Assembly (NCBI RefSeq): GCF_001273955.1
Contig: NZ_LIGI01000001.1
Span: 15,636-49,455, forward strand
Direction: 5' to 3'
DNA from: Bacillus sp. FJAT-27245
GTDB taxonomy: Bacteria; Bacillota; Bacilli; Bacillales; Cytobacillaceae
DNA: 33,820 bases
Positions within the stretch are counted from its first letter, which is position 1, and the number at the start of each line of letters is the position of its first letter. The notes under the pieces are model-generated. The model was not told the origin of the DNA, did not search any database, and saw only the letters and a program-made list of their open reading frames with translations. This document shows positions 7,860 through 18,100 of the stretch, one piece after another. A program made the translations under genes and the position numbers.

Positions 7860-7888
7860 TTGAAATCGAACGTGAAAAGTGGTAACAT
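7860..7888 (+). promoter_or_regulatory. Extended -10 promoter of rplK
   Basis: TTGAAA (7860-7865), a 17-base spacer and TAACAT (7883-7888), preceded by TGG (7880-7882). Transcription would start near 7895, leaving a leader of about 130 bases before the GTG start. Confidence 0.6.
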
Positions 7889-7894
7889 TTCAAA

Positions 7895-8023
7895 GGTCAG
7901 TATGTCTTGGACAGAAAAAACCGGACATTTGTCAAGTTCTTTATGTAAATAAAGGCTTTTGTTATGAGTGGGAGGGGGATACCCCTATTACCACATCACG
8001 GACTTTTTAAGGAGGTGTGTCTC
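7895..8023 (+). promoter_or_regulatory. Structured 5' leader of rplK
   Basis: The leader holds an imperfect hairpin in which CTTG and ACA pair with TGTCAAG across about 7906-7936, with one bulged G, and a short GGGG/CCCC element near 7974-7984. Neither has a T run. Ribosomal protein autoregulation is possible, but no known site was identified. Confidence 0.35.
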
Positions 8024-8449
8024 GTGGCTAAAAAAGTAATTAAGGTAGTTAAATTACAAATCCCTGCTGGAAAAGCGAATCCAGCGCCACCGGTTGGTCC
8101 TGCATTGGGTCAGGCGGGTGTTAACATCATGGGATTCTGTAAGGAATTTAACGCACGTACAGCGGACCAGGCAGGTCTGATCATTCCTGTTGAAATTACG
8201 GTTTTTGAAGACCGTTCCTTTACATTTATTACGAAAACTCCTCCAGCTGCAGTTCTTTTGAAAGTAGCAGCCGGAATCCAGTCTGGTTCAGGCCAGCCTA
8301 ACCGTAATAAAGTAGCAACGGTTAAGCGCGACAAGGTGCGCGAGATTGCTGAACAGAAAATGCCTGACCTGAATGCGGCCAGCGTTGAAGCAGCAATGCG
8401 CATGGTTGAAGGTACAGCGCGCAGCATGGGTATCTCAATCGAAGACTAA
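8024..8449 (+). CDS. rplK: 50S ribosomal protein L11
   Basis: L11 forms the GTPase-associated stalk base with 23S rRNA and binds elongation factors. The 141-residue product has the conserved [21 protein letters not shown]-terminus and the C-terminal rRNA-binding domain with [16 protein letters not shown] chose GTG 8024, with AAGGAGGTG upstream, because it gives the family N-terminus (V/M)AKKV. The in-frame ATG at 7964 would add 20 unrelated residues. rplA follows after a 184-base structured gap. Confidence 0.98.
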   Translation: MAKKVIKVVKLQIPAGKANPAPPVGPALGQAGVNIMGFCKEFNARTADQAGLIIPVEITVFEDRSFTFITKTPPAAVLLKVAAGIQSGSGQPNRNKVATVKRDKVREIAEQKMPDLNAASVEAAMRMVEGTARSMGISIED

Positions 8450-8477
8450 TCCGTGCTGGACTGTTAAGGTATGATGG

Positions 8478-8513
8478 GGTTGCGTAGCTGATATAATCAC
8501 ACGCAACCTTTGT
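8478..8513 (+). promoter_or_regulatory. Hairpin with T-rich tail and an extended -10 in its loop, rplK-rplA gap
   Basis: GGTTGCGT (8478-8485) pairs perfectly with ACGCAACC (8501-8508), followed by TTTGTT, so it may terminate weakly. The 15-base loop contains TGATATAAT (8489-8497), a consensus extended -10, although no good -35 is visible. RNA begun there would lack the 5' arm of the hairpin. Confidence 0.5.
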
Positions 8514-8527
8514 TCTGTAAGGCGGAA

Positions 8528-8613
8528 GTCGAGCGGGATGAAATCCGGCTCCGACGCCGGGAACAAGGCGCTTATGCCTTTTCACGTGGGAGGTCCATTC
8601 CGTTATAACCACA
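8528..8613 (+). promoter_or_regulatory. Structured leader upstream of rplA
   Basis: Three pairings are visible before the rplA SD. The first joins 8528-8539 to 8543-8555 (GTCG/CGAC, GC/GC, GGAT/ATCC). The second is AAGGC (8565-8569) with GCCTT (8576-8580), followed by a short T run. The third is GTGG (8586-8589) with CCAC (8609-8612). L1 is known to autoregulate its operon in other bacteria, so an L1-binding site is conceivable but not shown. Confidence 0.4.
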
Positions 8614-8633
8614 AATCAAGGAGGATATTTAAC

Positions 8634-9332
8634 ATGGCTAAGAAAAGCAGAAAGTATCAAGAAGCCGCTAAGCTTGTCGATCGTACGAAAGCTTATCCGG
8701 TAAATGAAGCGATTGAGCTTGCAAAGAAAACAAACTACGCAAAATTCGATGCGACTGTCGAAGTTGCTTTCCGTCTTGGAGTAGATCCGAAAAAAGCTGA
8801 CCAGCAAATCCGTGGAGCTGTAGTTCTTCCAAACGGAACTGGTAAAACCCAGCGCGTCCTCGTTTTCGCGAAAGGCGAAAAGGCGAAGGAAGCCGAAGCT
8901 GCCGGCGCTGATTATGTTGGCGATGCAGAGTATATCAACAAAATCCAACAAGGCTGGTTTGAATTCGATGTAATCGTCGCAACACCGGACATGATGGGTG
9001 AAGTTGGTAAGCTTGGCCGTACGCTTGGACCAAAAGGCTTAATGCCAAACCCTAAAACTGGCACAGTTACATTCGATGTAACTAAAGCAGTTAACGAAAT
9101 CAAGGCTGGTAAAGTAGAATACCGCGTTGACAGGGCTGGTATCATCCATGTTCCAATCGGCAAGGTTTCTTTCGAAGATGAAAAGCTTGTTGAAAACTTC
9201 AAGACCATTTTCGACACAATGGTTAAAGTCAAGCCGGCTGCCGCAAAAGGAACTTACATGAAGAGTGTAACAGTTTCTTCTACAATGGGTCCTGGCGTGA
9301 AAATTGATCCATCTTCCGTAACAGCGAAATAA
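8634..9332 (+). CDS. rplA: 50S ribosomal protein L1
   Basis: L1 binds 23S rRNA at the mobile L1 stalk next to the E site and in several bacteria represses its own mRNA. The 232-residue product has the usual two-domain layout. The signature region is around [18 protein letters not shown]-like residues ([14 protein letters not shown]), followed by [15 protein letters not shown] 8634 follows AAGGAGG by nine bases and starts [11 protein letters not shown]. An in-frame ATG at 8538 lies in the structured leader and was rejected. Confidence 0.98.
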   Translation: MAKKSRKYQEAAKLVDRTKAYPVNEAIELAKKTNYAKFDATVEVAFRLGVDPKKADQQIRGAVVLPNGTGKTQRVLVFAKGEKAKEAEAAGADYVGDAEYINKIQQGWFEFDVIVATPDMMGEVGKLGRTLGPKGLMPNPKTGTVTFDVTKAVNEIKAGKVEYRVDRAGIIHVPIGKVSFEDEKLVENFKTIFDTMVKVKPAAAKGTYMKSVTVSSTMGPGVKIDPSSVTAK

Positions 9333-9335
9333 TTA

Positions 9336-9364
9336 TTGACAACAGCAATAAAGTGTGTTAATAT
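9336..9364 (+). promoter_or_regulatory. Extended -10 promoter of rplJ
   Basis: TTGACA (9336-9341), a 17-base spacer and TAATAT (9359-9364), preceded by TGT (9356-9358). The -35 begins four bases after the rplA stop codon. The -10 region TGTTAATATTA is identical to that of the rpoB promoter. Confidence 0.75.
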
Positions 9365-9370
9365 TACTTC

Positions 9371-9518
9371 TGTTGTTTGAAAATGAATACATTTGTACCG
9401 AAGACAGCAGGTGCTGACCAGCTTAAATTAGCCTGCCGAGGGAATGCGATAGAATTAGCCTGTAAAACGGCTTGTTGTATTATGCCTCCATGTCTTCTGG
9501 ATATGGAGGCTTTTATTT
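9371..9518 (+). promoter_or_regulatory. L10 leader (autoregulatory leader of rplJ-rplL)
   Basis: The leader carries the conserved ACCGAAGACAGCAGGTGC block (about 9398-9415) and a matching CCTGCCGAGGGA block (about 9433-9444). These pair to form the kink-turn-like L10(L12)4 binding region. A terminator at 9484-9518 ends the leader. In B. subtilis, excess L10-L12 complex binds this leader and promotes transcription attenuation. Position, motifs and terminator all fit. Confidence 0.88.
9484..9518 (+). terminator. Attenuator terminator of the L10 leader
   Basis: GCCTCCAT (9484-9491) pairs perfectly with ATGGAGGC (9503-9510), followed by TTTTATTT. It lies 38 bases before the rplJ start, as expected for L10-controlled attenuation. 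Confidence 0.88.
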
Positions 9519-9556
9519 GCCCGGTATAAATGCAGAAATCTATAGGAGGTGTAATT

Positions 9557-10057
9557 ATGAGCAGCGTTATCGAACAAAAGAAATTAATCGTCGATGAAAT
9601 CGCCGGTAAATTAAAGAACAGCGTAACATCCGTAGTTGTTGACTACCGCGGATTGAATGTTGCCCAAGTAACCGAGCTTCGTAAGCAGCTTCGTGAAGCT
9701 GGGATTGAGTTCAAGGTTTACAAAAACTCGATGACCCGCCGTGCGGCAGAGGCTTCCGAACTTGCTGGCCTTAACGAATCGTTGACTGGCCCTAACGCAA
9801 TTGCGTTCAGTGCGGAAGATGTAGTTGCTCCAGCGAAAATCATCAATGATTTCGCGAAGAAGAACGACGCTTTGGAAATCAAAGCGGGTGTAATTGAAGG
9901 GAATGTCGCAACTGCTGAGGAAATCAAGGCACTTGCAGAACTTCCATCACGCGAAGGCTTGCTTTCCATGCTTCTCAGCGTACTGCAGGCTCCTATCCGC
10001 AACCTTGCTCTTGCAACAAAAGCTGTTGCAGAACAGAAAGAAGAACAGGGCGCGTAA
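9557..10057 (+). CDS. rplJ: 50S ribosomal protein L10
   Basis: L10 anchors L7/L12 dimers to the ribosomal stalk. The 166-residue product has the N-terminal rRNA-binding domain ([31 protein letters not shown]) and the C-terminal helix that binds L12 dimers (about 130-166). ATG 9557 sits six bases after AGGAGGT and gives the family length. An in-frame ATG at 9530 overlaps the leader and was rejected. rplL follows after 55 bases. Confidence 0.98.
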   Translation: MSSVIEQKKLIVDEIAGKLKNSVTSVVVDYRGLNVAQVTELRKQLREAGIEFKVYKNSMTRRAAEASELAGLNESLTGPNAIAFSAEDVVAPAKIINDFAKKNDALEIKAGVIEGNVATAEEIKALAELPSREGLLSMLLSVLQAPIRNLALATKAVAEQKEEQGA

Positions 10058-10112
10058 GCTGACCGTTTTCGCTTTACCATAAAAAACAAACAATTTGAGG
10101 AGGAAATAAACA

Positions 10113-10475
10113 ATGACTAAAGAACAAATCATTGAAGCAGTCAAATCCATGACTGTTCTAGAACTTAACGACCTAGTAAAAGCAATCGAAGAAGAATTCG
10201 GCGTAACTGCAGCTGCTCCTGTAGCTATGGTTGGCGGCGGCGCTGGCCCAGTTGCTGAAGAGCAAACTGAATTTGATGTAATCCTTGCATCTGCAGGCGA
10301 CCAAAAAATCAAGGTTATCAAGGTTGTTCGTGAAATCACTGGACTTGGCCTTAAAGAAGCAAAAGACCTTGTTGACAACACTCCGAAGCCAATCAAAGAA
10401 GGCGTTTCTAAAGAAGATGCTGAAGCTATCAAAGCTAAGCTTGATGAAGTTGGAGCTAACGTCGAAGTTAAGTAA
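10113..10475 (+). CDS. rplL: 50S ribosomal protein L7/L12
   Basis: This multicopy acidic stalk protein recruits translation factors. The 120-residue product has the N-terminal dimerisation helices (about 1-35), an Ala/Gly/Pro-rich hinge (about 36-52) and the globular C-terminal domain with [27 protein letters not shown] precedes the ATG. A strong terminator follows at 10490, although the methyltransferase gene lies close downstream. Confidence 0.98.
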   Translation: MTKEQIIEAVKSMTVLELNDLVKAIEEEFGVTAAAPVAMVGGGAGPVAEEQTEFDVILASAGDQKIKVIKVVREITGLGLKEAKDLVDNTPKPIKEGVSKEDAEAIKAKLDEVGANVEVK

Positions 10476-10489
10476 TCAACCAATAAGAA

Positions 10490-10516
10490 AGCTCGCTGCC
10501 TAAGCGGGCTTTTTTC
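10490..10516 (+). terminator. Intrinsic terminator after rplL
   Basis: AGCTCGCT (10490-10497) pairs with AGCGGGCT (10503-10510), one T-G pair included, around GCCTA, then a T run. It should end most rplJ-rplL transcripts, leaving rsmC to read-through. Confidence 0.88.
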
Positions 10517-10538
10517 TGCTTTCCTTGGAGGTGGAATG

Positions 10539-11141
10539 ATGGCGGATCATTATTATACAAAAAAGCCGCATGTTGAGAGCGCGCCAAAGCATTGGGAGTA
10601 TACACTGAGGAACGTTCGTTTCCGGTTCAAGTCCGATACCGGTGTTTTTTCAAAAAATGAAGTCGACTTTGGATCAAGGTTGTTGATCGAAACGTTCGAG
10701 TTGCCTGAAATTTCAGGGCCGATCCTTGATGTGGGCTGCGGATATGGTCCAATCGGGCTTGCGATAGCCAAACAATACCCTGAGCGATCCGTGCATATGG
10801 TGGATGTAAATGAACGCGCTCTTGAGCTGGCGAGGGAAAACGCGAAGGCGAATGGAGTGGAGAATGCCCTTGTTTATGAAAGTGACAGGCTTACTGGGGT
10901 AGAAGTGGGAGGCTTTTCCGCGATCCTAACAAATCCCCCAATCCGAGCGGGCAAAAAAACCGTCCATGATATTTTTACCGAGGCGAAGGAAAAGCTTGTG
11001 AATGATGGTGAGCTTTGGGTGGTCATTCAGAAAAAGCAAGGTGCGCCATCAGCCCTGGATAAGCTGAAAGAACTATTCGGGGAAGTGGAAGTAGTCGATA
11101 AGGAAAAGGGATACTTTATTATCAGGGCGAAAAATGTTTGA
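10539..11141 (+). CDS. RsmC-type class I SAM methyltransferase (YbxB family)
   Basis: The 200-residue protein has the SAM-binding motif DVGCGYGPIG (64-73) and the catalytic NPPI motif (132-135) seen in N2-guanine methyltransferases of the RsmC/RlmG type. It matches the single-domain YbxB proteins found between rplL and rpoB in Bacillus. The exact substrate is not evident from sequence; 16S rRNA is the family inference. Adjacent ATGs occur at 10536 and 10539; GGAGGT (10527-10532) is spaced better for 10539. The stop overlaps the rpoB promoter -35. Confidence 0.88.
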   Translation: MADHYYTKKPHVESAPKHWEYTLRNVRFRFKSDTGVFSKNEVDFGSRLLIETFELPEISGPILDVGCGYGPIGLAIAKQYPERSVHMVDVNERALELARENAKANGVENALVYESDRLTGVEVGGFSAILTNPPIRAGKKTVHDIFTEAKEKLVNDGELWVVIQKKQGAPSALDKLKELFGEVEVVDKEKGYFIIRAKNV

Positions 11142-11166
11142 CTCGAAAATGCCACTATGTTAATAT
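11138..11166 (+). promoter_or_regulatory. Extended -10 promoter of rpoB
   Basis: TTGACT (11138-11143), a 17-base spacer and TAATAT (11161-11166), preceded by TGT (11158-11160). The -35 contains the stop codon of the preceding methyltransferase gene (TGA 11139-11141). The core TGTTAATATTA equals that of the rplJ promoter. Confidence 0.72.
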
Positions 11167-11171
11167 TATAA

Positions 11172-11438
11172 AATGCCATCATCTTATTTCTAATACTATC
11201 CCAAAATGTCAAGCTTTTTTTGCAAAAAGGATAAAACTTTCTGTGAATAAAGAAAGGAAACTTTTTGTATAAAAATGGTATAGGAAGGAAAAGATGACAA
11301 AATAATAGGTTAAAATGTGAAAATTGCGGTTTTTGAGTCAAAAAACCCTTTTTCTTTTTTGTCTGATGCAGGACAACTGTCCGGCTTCAGGCTCCAAATA
11401 GATTTACAATACAACTCTTGATTTGAGGGGTGAATCAG
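11172..11438 (+). promoter_or_regulatory. Long AT-rich leader of rpoB
   Basis: About 267 bases separate the predicted transcript start from the rpoB start codon, with no gene. The stretch is very AT-rich. It holds weak hairpins at 11214-11229 (CTTTTT/AAAAAG) and 11237-11256 (CTTTCT/AGAAAG), a terminator at 11328-11360, and a small GGACAACTGTCC hairpin at about 11371-11382. The layout suggests attenuation of rpoB-rpoC, but no ligand or protein-binding motif was recognised. Confidence 0.55.
11328..11360 (+). terminator. Terminator-like attenuator in the rpoB leader
   Basis: GGTTTTT (11328-11334) pairs perfectly with AAAAACC (11341-11347) around GAGTCA, followed by CTTTTTCTTTTTT. The stem is AT-rich, so efficiency may be partial, which suits an essential gene downstream. 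Confidence 0.7.
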
Positions 11439-14400
11439 TTGACAGGTCAACTAGTTCAGTATGGACGACACCGCCAACGAAGAAGTTACGCGCGAATCAG
11501 TGAAGTTTTAGAATTACCAAATCTTATTGAAATCCAAACCTCTTCTTATCAATGGTTTCTTGATGAGGGACTGCGTGAAATGTTCCAGGATATTTCACCG
11601 ATTGAAGACTTTACTGGTAACCTATCTCTAGAATTTATTGATTATAGCCTTGGCGATCCGAAATATTCCGTTGAGGAATCGAAGGAACGGGATGTAACAT
11701 ATGCGGCACCGCTGCGTGTAAAAGTGCGTCTCGTCAACAAAGAAACAGGGGAAGTAAAGGACCAGGATGTTTTCATGGGCGATTTCCCGCTAATGACAGA
11801 AACAGGCACCTTTGTTATAAATGGTGCGGAACGCGTCATTGTTTCTCAGCTGGTGCGCTCCCCGAGCGTTTACTACAGCGGGAAAGTGGACAAAAACGGG
11901 AAAAAAGGTTTTACAGCCACCGTTATACCGAACCGCGGCGCATGGCTTGAATATGAAACAGATGCCAAGGATGTCGTATACGTAAGGATAGATCGTACCC
12001 GGAAGCTGCCAGTTACGGTTCTTTTGCGTGCACTCGGGTTCGGCTCTGATCAAGAAATCATCGATCTCATTGGCGACAATGAGTATATCCGCAATACTCT
12101 CGAAAAGGACAATACCGACAGCATCGAAAAAGCGTTGCTTGAAATCTATGAGAGGCTTCGCCCGGGCGAACCGCCAACGGTGGAAAATGCCAAAAGCCTG
12201 CTCATTTCGCGTTTCTTCGATCCGAAGCGATATGACCTGGCAAGTGTAGGGCGCTATAAAATAAACAAAAAGCTTCATATTAAAAACCGTCTGTTTGGAC
12301 AGCGGCTTGCAGAAGCTTTGGTTGATCCGGAAACTGGCGAGATTATCGCTGAAGTTGGTACGTTGCTCGACCGGAGGAATCTGGACAGGATCATTCCCCA
12401 CCTGGAAAAAAACATCAACATGTACGGCTACGAGCCAGGGGGCGGGGTTGTGGATGGTGAAATCGTCCTTCAGGGAATTAAGATATTCGCACCAACCGAT
12501 GATAACGAAAAAGTAATTAATGTTTTGAGCAATGCTTATGTTCCGGAACAGGTAAAGAACATTACCCCGGCAGATATCATTGCTTCAATCAGCTATTTCT
12601 TCAACCTGCTTCATGGAGTAGGCGACACTGATGATATCGACCACCTTGGAAACCGCCGCCTGCGTTCTGTAGGGGAACTGCTCCAAAATCAGTTCCGTAT
12701 CGGGCTTTCCAGAATGGAGCGTGTGGTACGTGAAAGGATGTCCATCCAAGACACTGCCACCATCACTCCGCAGCAGCTGATCAATATCCGTCCGGTTATC
12801 GCCTCGATTAAAGAGTTCTTCGGAAGCTCCCAGCTTTCGCAGTTCATGGATCAGACGAACCCGCTTGCTGAATTGACGCATAAACGCCGTCTTTCCGCAC
12901 TAGGGCCAGGTGGTTTGACCCGTGAGCGCGCAGGCTTCGAAGTTCGTGACGTTCACTATTCCCACTATGGGCGCATGTGTCCGATTGAAACGCCGGAAGG
13001 ACCGAACATCGGGTTGATTAACTCACTTTCTTCCTACGCGAAAGTCAACCGCTTCGGTTTTATTGAAACACCTTACCGCAGGGTAGACCCGGAAACAGGA
13101 AAAGTGACGGACCGAATTGATTACTTGACCGCGGATGAAGAGGACCTTTATGTGGTCGCACAGGCGAACGCAAGGCTTGATGAGGACGGCTCGTTCGTTG
13201 ATGCCGACATCGTTGCTCGCTTCCGAAGCGATAATACGGTTGTGCCAAGGGAACGCGTTGACTACATGGATGTATCGCCAAAGCAGGTTGTATCCGCTGC
13301 GACTGCCTGCATCCCGTTCCTTGAAAACGACGACTCCAACCGTGCCTTGATGGGAGCGAACATGCAACGCCAGGCTGTTCCGTTGATGCAGCCTGAAGCG
13401 CCAAGGGTAGGTACCGGTATGGAACACGTTTCTGCGAAAGACTCCGGTGCCGCAGTCATTTGCAAACATGAAGGGATTGTTGAACACGTTGAGGCCCGCG
13501 AAGTGTGGGTTCGCCGCGTTAAAGAAATCGATGGCCAGGAAGTAAAAGGAGACCTGGATAAATACAGGATGCTTAAATTCATCCGCTCAAACCAGGGAAC
13601 CTGTTACAACCAGCGCCCAATCGTTTCCGTAGGCGACAGGGTAACCAAAGGTGAAATACTTGCCGATGGGCCATCCATGGAAAAGGGTGAACTGGCACTT
13701 GGCCGGAACGTACTGGTTGCTTTCCTGAACTGGGATGGATATAACTACGAAGATGCGATCATCATGAGTGAGCGCCTCGTCAAGGATGATGTGTATACAT
13801 CCATCCATATTGAAGAATATGAATCAGAGTCCCGCGATACAAAGCTCGGCCCTGAAGAAATAACACGCGATATCCCGAACGTTGGGGAAGATGCGCTGCG
13901 CAACCTTGATGAGCGAGGAATCATCCGTACAGGTGCGGAAGTCAAGGACGGCGATTTGCTTGTTGGTAAAGTTACGCCTAAAGGGGTAACAGAGCTGACT
14001 GCCGAAGAGCGTCTGCTTCATGCGATTTTTGGTGAAAAGGCCCGTGAAGTAAGGGATACTTCACTCCGTGTTCCACACGGCGGCGGCGGAATTGTGCTGG
14101 ATGTTAAAGTGTTCAACCGCGAAGACGGCGATGAGCTTCCTCCAGGCGTAAACCAGCTCGTCCGGGTATACATCGTCCAAAAACGTAAAATCTCCGAAGG
14201 GGATAAAATGGCCGGACGCCACGGAAACAAAGGGGTTATTTCCCGAATTCTACCGGAAGAAGATATGCCGTATCTTCCGGACGGCACACCTGTCGACATC
14301 ATGCTTAACCCACTGGGCGTACCTTCACGTATGAACATTGGGCAGGTGCTTGAGCTCCATCTCGGAATGGCCGCCAGGGCGCTTGGCATCCATGTAGCAT

Positions 14401-14999
14401 CGCCGGTATTCGACGGTGCGACCGAGGAAGATGTATGGGCGACGATTGAAGAAGCCGGCATGGCCCGCGACGCGAAGACTGTCCTATATGACGGCCGGAC
14501 GGGCGAGCCATTTGACAACCGGGTTTCTGTCGGCGTCATGTACATGATCAAGCTTGCCCACATGGTAGACGATAAGCTGCATGCCCGTTCCACTGGACCG
14601 TATTCTCTCGTTACGCAGCAGCCGCTTGGCGGAAAAGCCCAGTTTGGTGGACAGCGTTTCGGGGAGATGGAGGTTTGGGCGCTTGAAGCGTATGGCGCTG
14701 CCTATACCCTTCAGGAAATCCTTACTGTCAAATCCGATGATGTGGTCGGCCGTGTAAAAACGTACGAAGCAATTGTAAAAGGCGAAAACGTACCAGAACC
14801 AGGTGTTCCTGAGTCGTTCAAAGTATTGATTAAAGAACTTCAGAGCCTAGGGCTTGATGTGAAAATCTTGTCCGGTGATGAAGAGGAAATAGAAATGCGC
14901 GACCTTGAAGACGAAGATGATATGCAGCAGGTTGACACATTGACCATTGCTCCTGAAACACAAAGCATCGAGTCTGAAAAAGTAGGTTCAAAAGAGTAA
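11439..14999 (+). CDS. rpoB: DNA-directed RNA polymerase subunit beta
   Basis: Beta forms half of the RNA polymerase active-site cleft. The 1186-residue product starts (M)[19 protein letters not shown], as in B. subtilis. The rifampicin-binding segment around [20 protein letters not shown] is wild type at D471, H481 and S486 (E. coli D516, H526, S531), so no classic resistance change is present. Later conserved blocks include [15 protein letters not shown] and [21 protein letters not shown] chose TTG 11439, with GAGGGG eight bases before it, over GTG 11430, which overlaps that SD. The C-terminus is acidic. Confidence 0.97.
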   Translation: MTGQLVQYGRHRQRRSYARISEVLELPNLIEIQTSSYQWFLDEGLREMFQDISPIEDFTGNLSLEFIDYSLGDPKYSVEESKERDVTYAAPLRVKVRLVNKETGEVKDQDVFMGDFPLMTETGTFVINGAERVIVSQLVRSPSVYYSGKVDKNGKKGFTATVIPNRGAWLEYETDAKDVVYVRIDRTRKLPVTVLLRALGFGSDQEIIDLIGDNEYIRNTLEKDNTDSIEKALLEIYERLRPGEPPTVENAKSLLISRFFDPKRYDLASVGRYKINKKLHIKNRLFGQRLAEALVDPETGEIIAEVGTLLDRRNLDRIIPHLEKNINMYGYEPGGGVVDGEIVLQGIKIFAPTDDNEKVINVLSNAYVPEQVKNITPADIIASISYFFNLLHGVGDTDDIDHLGNRRLRSVGELLQNQFRIGLSRMERVVRERMSIQDTATITPQQLINIRPVIASIKEFFGSSQLSQFMDQTNPLAELTHKRRLSALGPGGLTRERAGFEVRDVHYSHYGRMCPIETPEGPNIGLINSLSSYAKVNRFGFIETPYRRVDPETGKVTDRIDYLTADEEDLYVVAQANARLDEDGSFVDADIVARFRSDNTVVPRERVDYMDVSPKQVVSAATACIPFLENDDSNRALMGANMQRQAVPLMQPEAPRVGTGMEHVSAKDSGAAVICKHEGIVEHVEAREVWVRRVKEIDGQEVKGDLDKYRMLKFIRSNQGTCYNQRPIVSVGDRVTKGEILADGPSMEKGELALGRNVLVAFLNWDGYNYEDAIIMSERLVKDDVYTSIHIEEYESESRDTKLGPEEITRDIPNVGEDALRNLDERGIIRTGAEVKDGDLLVGKVTPKGVTELTAEERLLHAIFGEKAREVRDTSLRVPHGGGGIVLDVKVFNREDGDELPPGVNQLVRVYIVQKRKISEGDKMAGRHGNKGVISRILPEEDMPYLPDGTPVDIMLNPLGVPSRMNIGQVLELHLGMAARALGIHVASPVFDGATEEDVWATIEEAGMARDAKTVLYDGRTGEPFDNRVSVGVMYMIKLAHMVDDKLHARSTGPYSLVTQQPLGGKAQFGGQRFGEMEVWALEAYGAAYTLQEILTVKSDDVVGRVKTYEAIVKGENVPEPGVPESFKVLIKELQSLGLDVKILSGDEEEIEMRDLEDEDDMQQVDTLTIAPETQSIESEKVGSKE

Positions 15000-15002
15000 C
15001 AT

Positions 15003-15076
15003 AGAAAAGCGGAAAAGAAGCTTTTCTGGTTTTAACCATAACCGCCCGGGCGCCATGCACGCGTCCGGGAGCCGGT
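15003..15076 (+). other. Strong hairpins between rpoB and rpoC
   Basis: AGAAAAGC (15003-15010) pairs with GCTTTTCT (15020-15027). A GC-rich stem, CCCGGGCGC (15045-15053) with GCGTCCGGG (15061-15069), can be extended by ACCG/CGGT outside (15041-15044, 15073-15076). Neither ends in a T run, so they are probably intercistronic stability or processing structures, not terminators. Confidence 0.6.
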
Positions 15077-15125
15077 TGTGTCAGCTACAGGGTAAAACCT
15101 GGAGATTAAAAGGGAGGTAGGCCCC

Positions 15126-18100
15126 TTGCTGGATGTTAATAATTTTGAGTATATGAAAATCGGCCTTGCATCACCGGACAAGATTCGTTCCTGGTCTTTC
15201 GGTGAGGTCAAGAAGCCGGAAACAATCAACTATCGTACATTAAAGCCAGAGAAAGACGGCCTTTTCTGCGAAAGGATTTTTGGTCCAACGAAGGACTGGG
15301 AGTGCCATTGCGGAAAGTATAAGCGAGTCCGATATAAGGGAGTCGTCTGTGACCGATGTGGTGTTGAAGTGACACGCGCAAAAGTGCGCCGTGAACGGAT
15401 GGGCCATATCGAGCTTGCAGCACCTGTTTCCCATATTTGGTACTTCAAAGGAATTCCGAGCAGAATGGGGCTCGTCCTTGACATGTCCCCGCGCGCCCTT
15501 GAGGAAGTCATCTATTTCGCTTCCTATGTGGTAACGGAATCCGGGGATACAGCCCTTGAAAAGAAACAGCTTTTATCTGAAAAAGAGTACCGCGCATACC
15601 GTGAAAAGTATGGCAATAAATTTCAGGCTTCCATGGGCGCCGAAGCAATCCGGAAGCTCCTTCAGGACATTGACCTAAATAAAGAGGCCGATTCCCTCAA
15701 AGAGGAATTGAAAACAGCCCAGGGACAAAGGCGCACGCGCGCAATCAAGCGCCTTGAAGTCCTCGAAGCATTCCGTGGATCGGGGAATGAGCCATCCTGG
15801 ATGGTTCTTGACGTACTTCCTGTCATCCCGCCGGAACTTCGCCCAATGGTCCAGCTGGATGGAGGCCGTTTTGCGACATCCGACCTGAATGACCTATACC
15901 GCCGTGTCATCAACAGAAACAACCGCCTGAAGCGCCTGCTTGACCTTGGCGCTCCAAGCATCATTGTCCAAAACGAAAAGCGGATGCTGCAGGAAGCTGT
16001 CGACGCGCTGATTGACAACGGCCGCCGCGGCCGACCTGTAACAGGGCCGGGGAACCGCCCGTTGAAGTCCCTTTCCCATATGCTGAAGGGTAAACAGGGA
16101 CGTTTCCGCCAAAACCTTCTTGGGAAACGTGTTGACTATTCAGGGCGTTCGGTTATTGTAGTAGGCCCGAACCTGAAAATGTATCAATGTGGGCTTCCAA
16201 AGGAAATGGCACTCGAATTGTTCAAGCCTTTCGTCATGAAAGAACTTGTTGAAAAGGGCCTTGCCCATAACATTAAATCCGCCAAGCGGAAAATTGAACG
16301 CGTCCAGCCTGAAGTCTGGGATGTGCTCGAGGAAGTCATCCGTGAGCATCCAGTCCTTCTTAACCGCGCGCCGACGCTTCACAGGCTCGGCATCCAGGCG
16401 TTCGAGCCGACACTTGTCGAAGGACGGGCAATCCGCCTTCACCCGCTCGTGTGTACTGCATACAACGCGGACTTTGACGGAGACCAGATGGCCGTGCACG
16501 TACCGCTTTCGGCAGAGGCACAAGCTGAAGCACGCCTTTTGATGCTTGCGGCTCAAAACATTCTTAACCCTAAGGATGGAAAGCCAGTTGTAACACCTTC
16601 CCAGGATATGGTATTAGGGAACTATTACCTGACCTTGGAGCGCGAAGGTGCAATTGGTGAAGGGATGGTCTTCAAGGATACGAACGAAGCACTCATCGCC
16701 TACCAAAATGGCTATGTCCACTTGCATACACGGGTTGCCGTAAACGCAGGATCGCTGAACAATGAAACGTTTACCGAAGAGCAAAACAAGCAGTTGTTGA
16801 TGACAACAGTCGGAAAACTTATTTTCAATGAAATTCTGCCGAAATCGTTCCCTTACATTAATGAACCGACAAAGCACAACCTCGAAGTGAAAACTCCGGA
16901 AAAGTACTTTGTGGAAAAGGGTGCCGACGTTCGCGCGCTTATCAAGGAAATGCCGCTTGTAGAGCCGTTTAAAAAGAAAATCCTCGGAAACATTATTGCT
17001 GAGGTATTCAAGCGATTTAAAATCACCGAAACTTCAAAAATGCTTGACCGCATGAAGGATCTCGGCTTCAAGTATTCGACAAAGGCTGGAATCACGGTCG
17101 GTGTGGCCGATATCGTCGTTCTCGGTGAAAAAGAAGAAATCCTTGCCGACGCACAAAGCAGGGTTGACAATGTCCAGAAGCAGTTCAGGCGCGGTTTGAT
17201 TACCGAAGACGAACGCTATGACCGTGTCATCTCCATATGGAGCCAGGCGAAGGATACAATCCAGGGCAAGCTGATGCAATCCCTGAATAAGACAAACCCA
17301 ATCTTTATGATGAGTGATTCCGGAGCGCGTGGTAACGCGTCCAACTTTACTCAGCTTGCAGGTATGCGCGGTATGATGGCCAACCCGGCAGGACGGATTA
17401 TCGAATTGCCGATCAAATCATCCTTCCGCGAAGGTTTGACAGTATTGGAGTACTTCATTTCGACGCACGGTGCGCGTAAAGGCCTTGCCGATACGGCCCT
17501 TAAAACGGCTGACTCCGGTTACCTTACACGCCGCCTTGTCGATGTTGCCCAGGATGTCATTGTCCGCGATGACGATTGTGGAACGGACCGTGGTTTAAGG
17601 ATCCGGGCTTTGAAGGATGGCACCGAAGTCATCGAATCACTCGAAGAACGCTTGATCGGCCGTTATGCTAGAAGGAATATCAAGCATCCTGAAACCGGGG
17701 AGATCATTGTTCCGGAAAACGGCCTGATTACGGAAGACCTAGCTGTCGAAGTTACAAAAGCCGGCGTTGAGGAAGTCCAGATCCGATCGGCATTTACGTG
17801 CAATACGCGTCACGGAGTATGTAAAAAGTGCTATGGCCGCAACCTTGCGACTGGCCAGGAAGTCGAAGTGGGCGAAGCAGTCGGAATTATCGCTGCCCAG
17901 TCCATTGGAGAACCAGGAACCCAGCTTACAATGCGTACGTTCCATACGGGCGGTGTAGCAGGGGACGATATTACCCAAGGTTTGCCGCGTATCCAGGAAC
18001 TTTTCGAAGCCCGGAATCCGAAAGGGCAGGCAGTCATCGCCGAATTGGAGGGTGTCGTAGTCGGCATCAACGAAGGGCGTGACCGCCAGCAGGAAATCGT

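Noticed and set aside
9947-10483. 178-codon minus-strand frame over rplJ-rplL
   Set aside because: Antisense shadow of two certain genes; the translation has no domain features.
12835-12900. Rifampicin-resistance mutation in rpoB
   Set aside because: The key residues D471, H481 and S486 are wild type.
14018-14593. 191-codon minus-strand frame within rpoB
   Set aside because: Low-complexity Ser/Pro/Thr-rich translation opposite conserved beta-subunit motifs, with no independent evidence.
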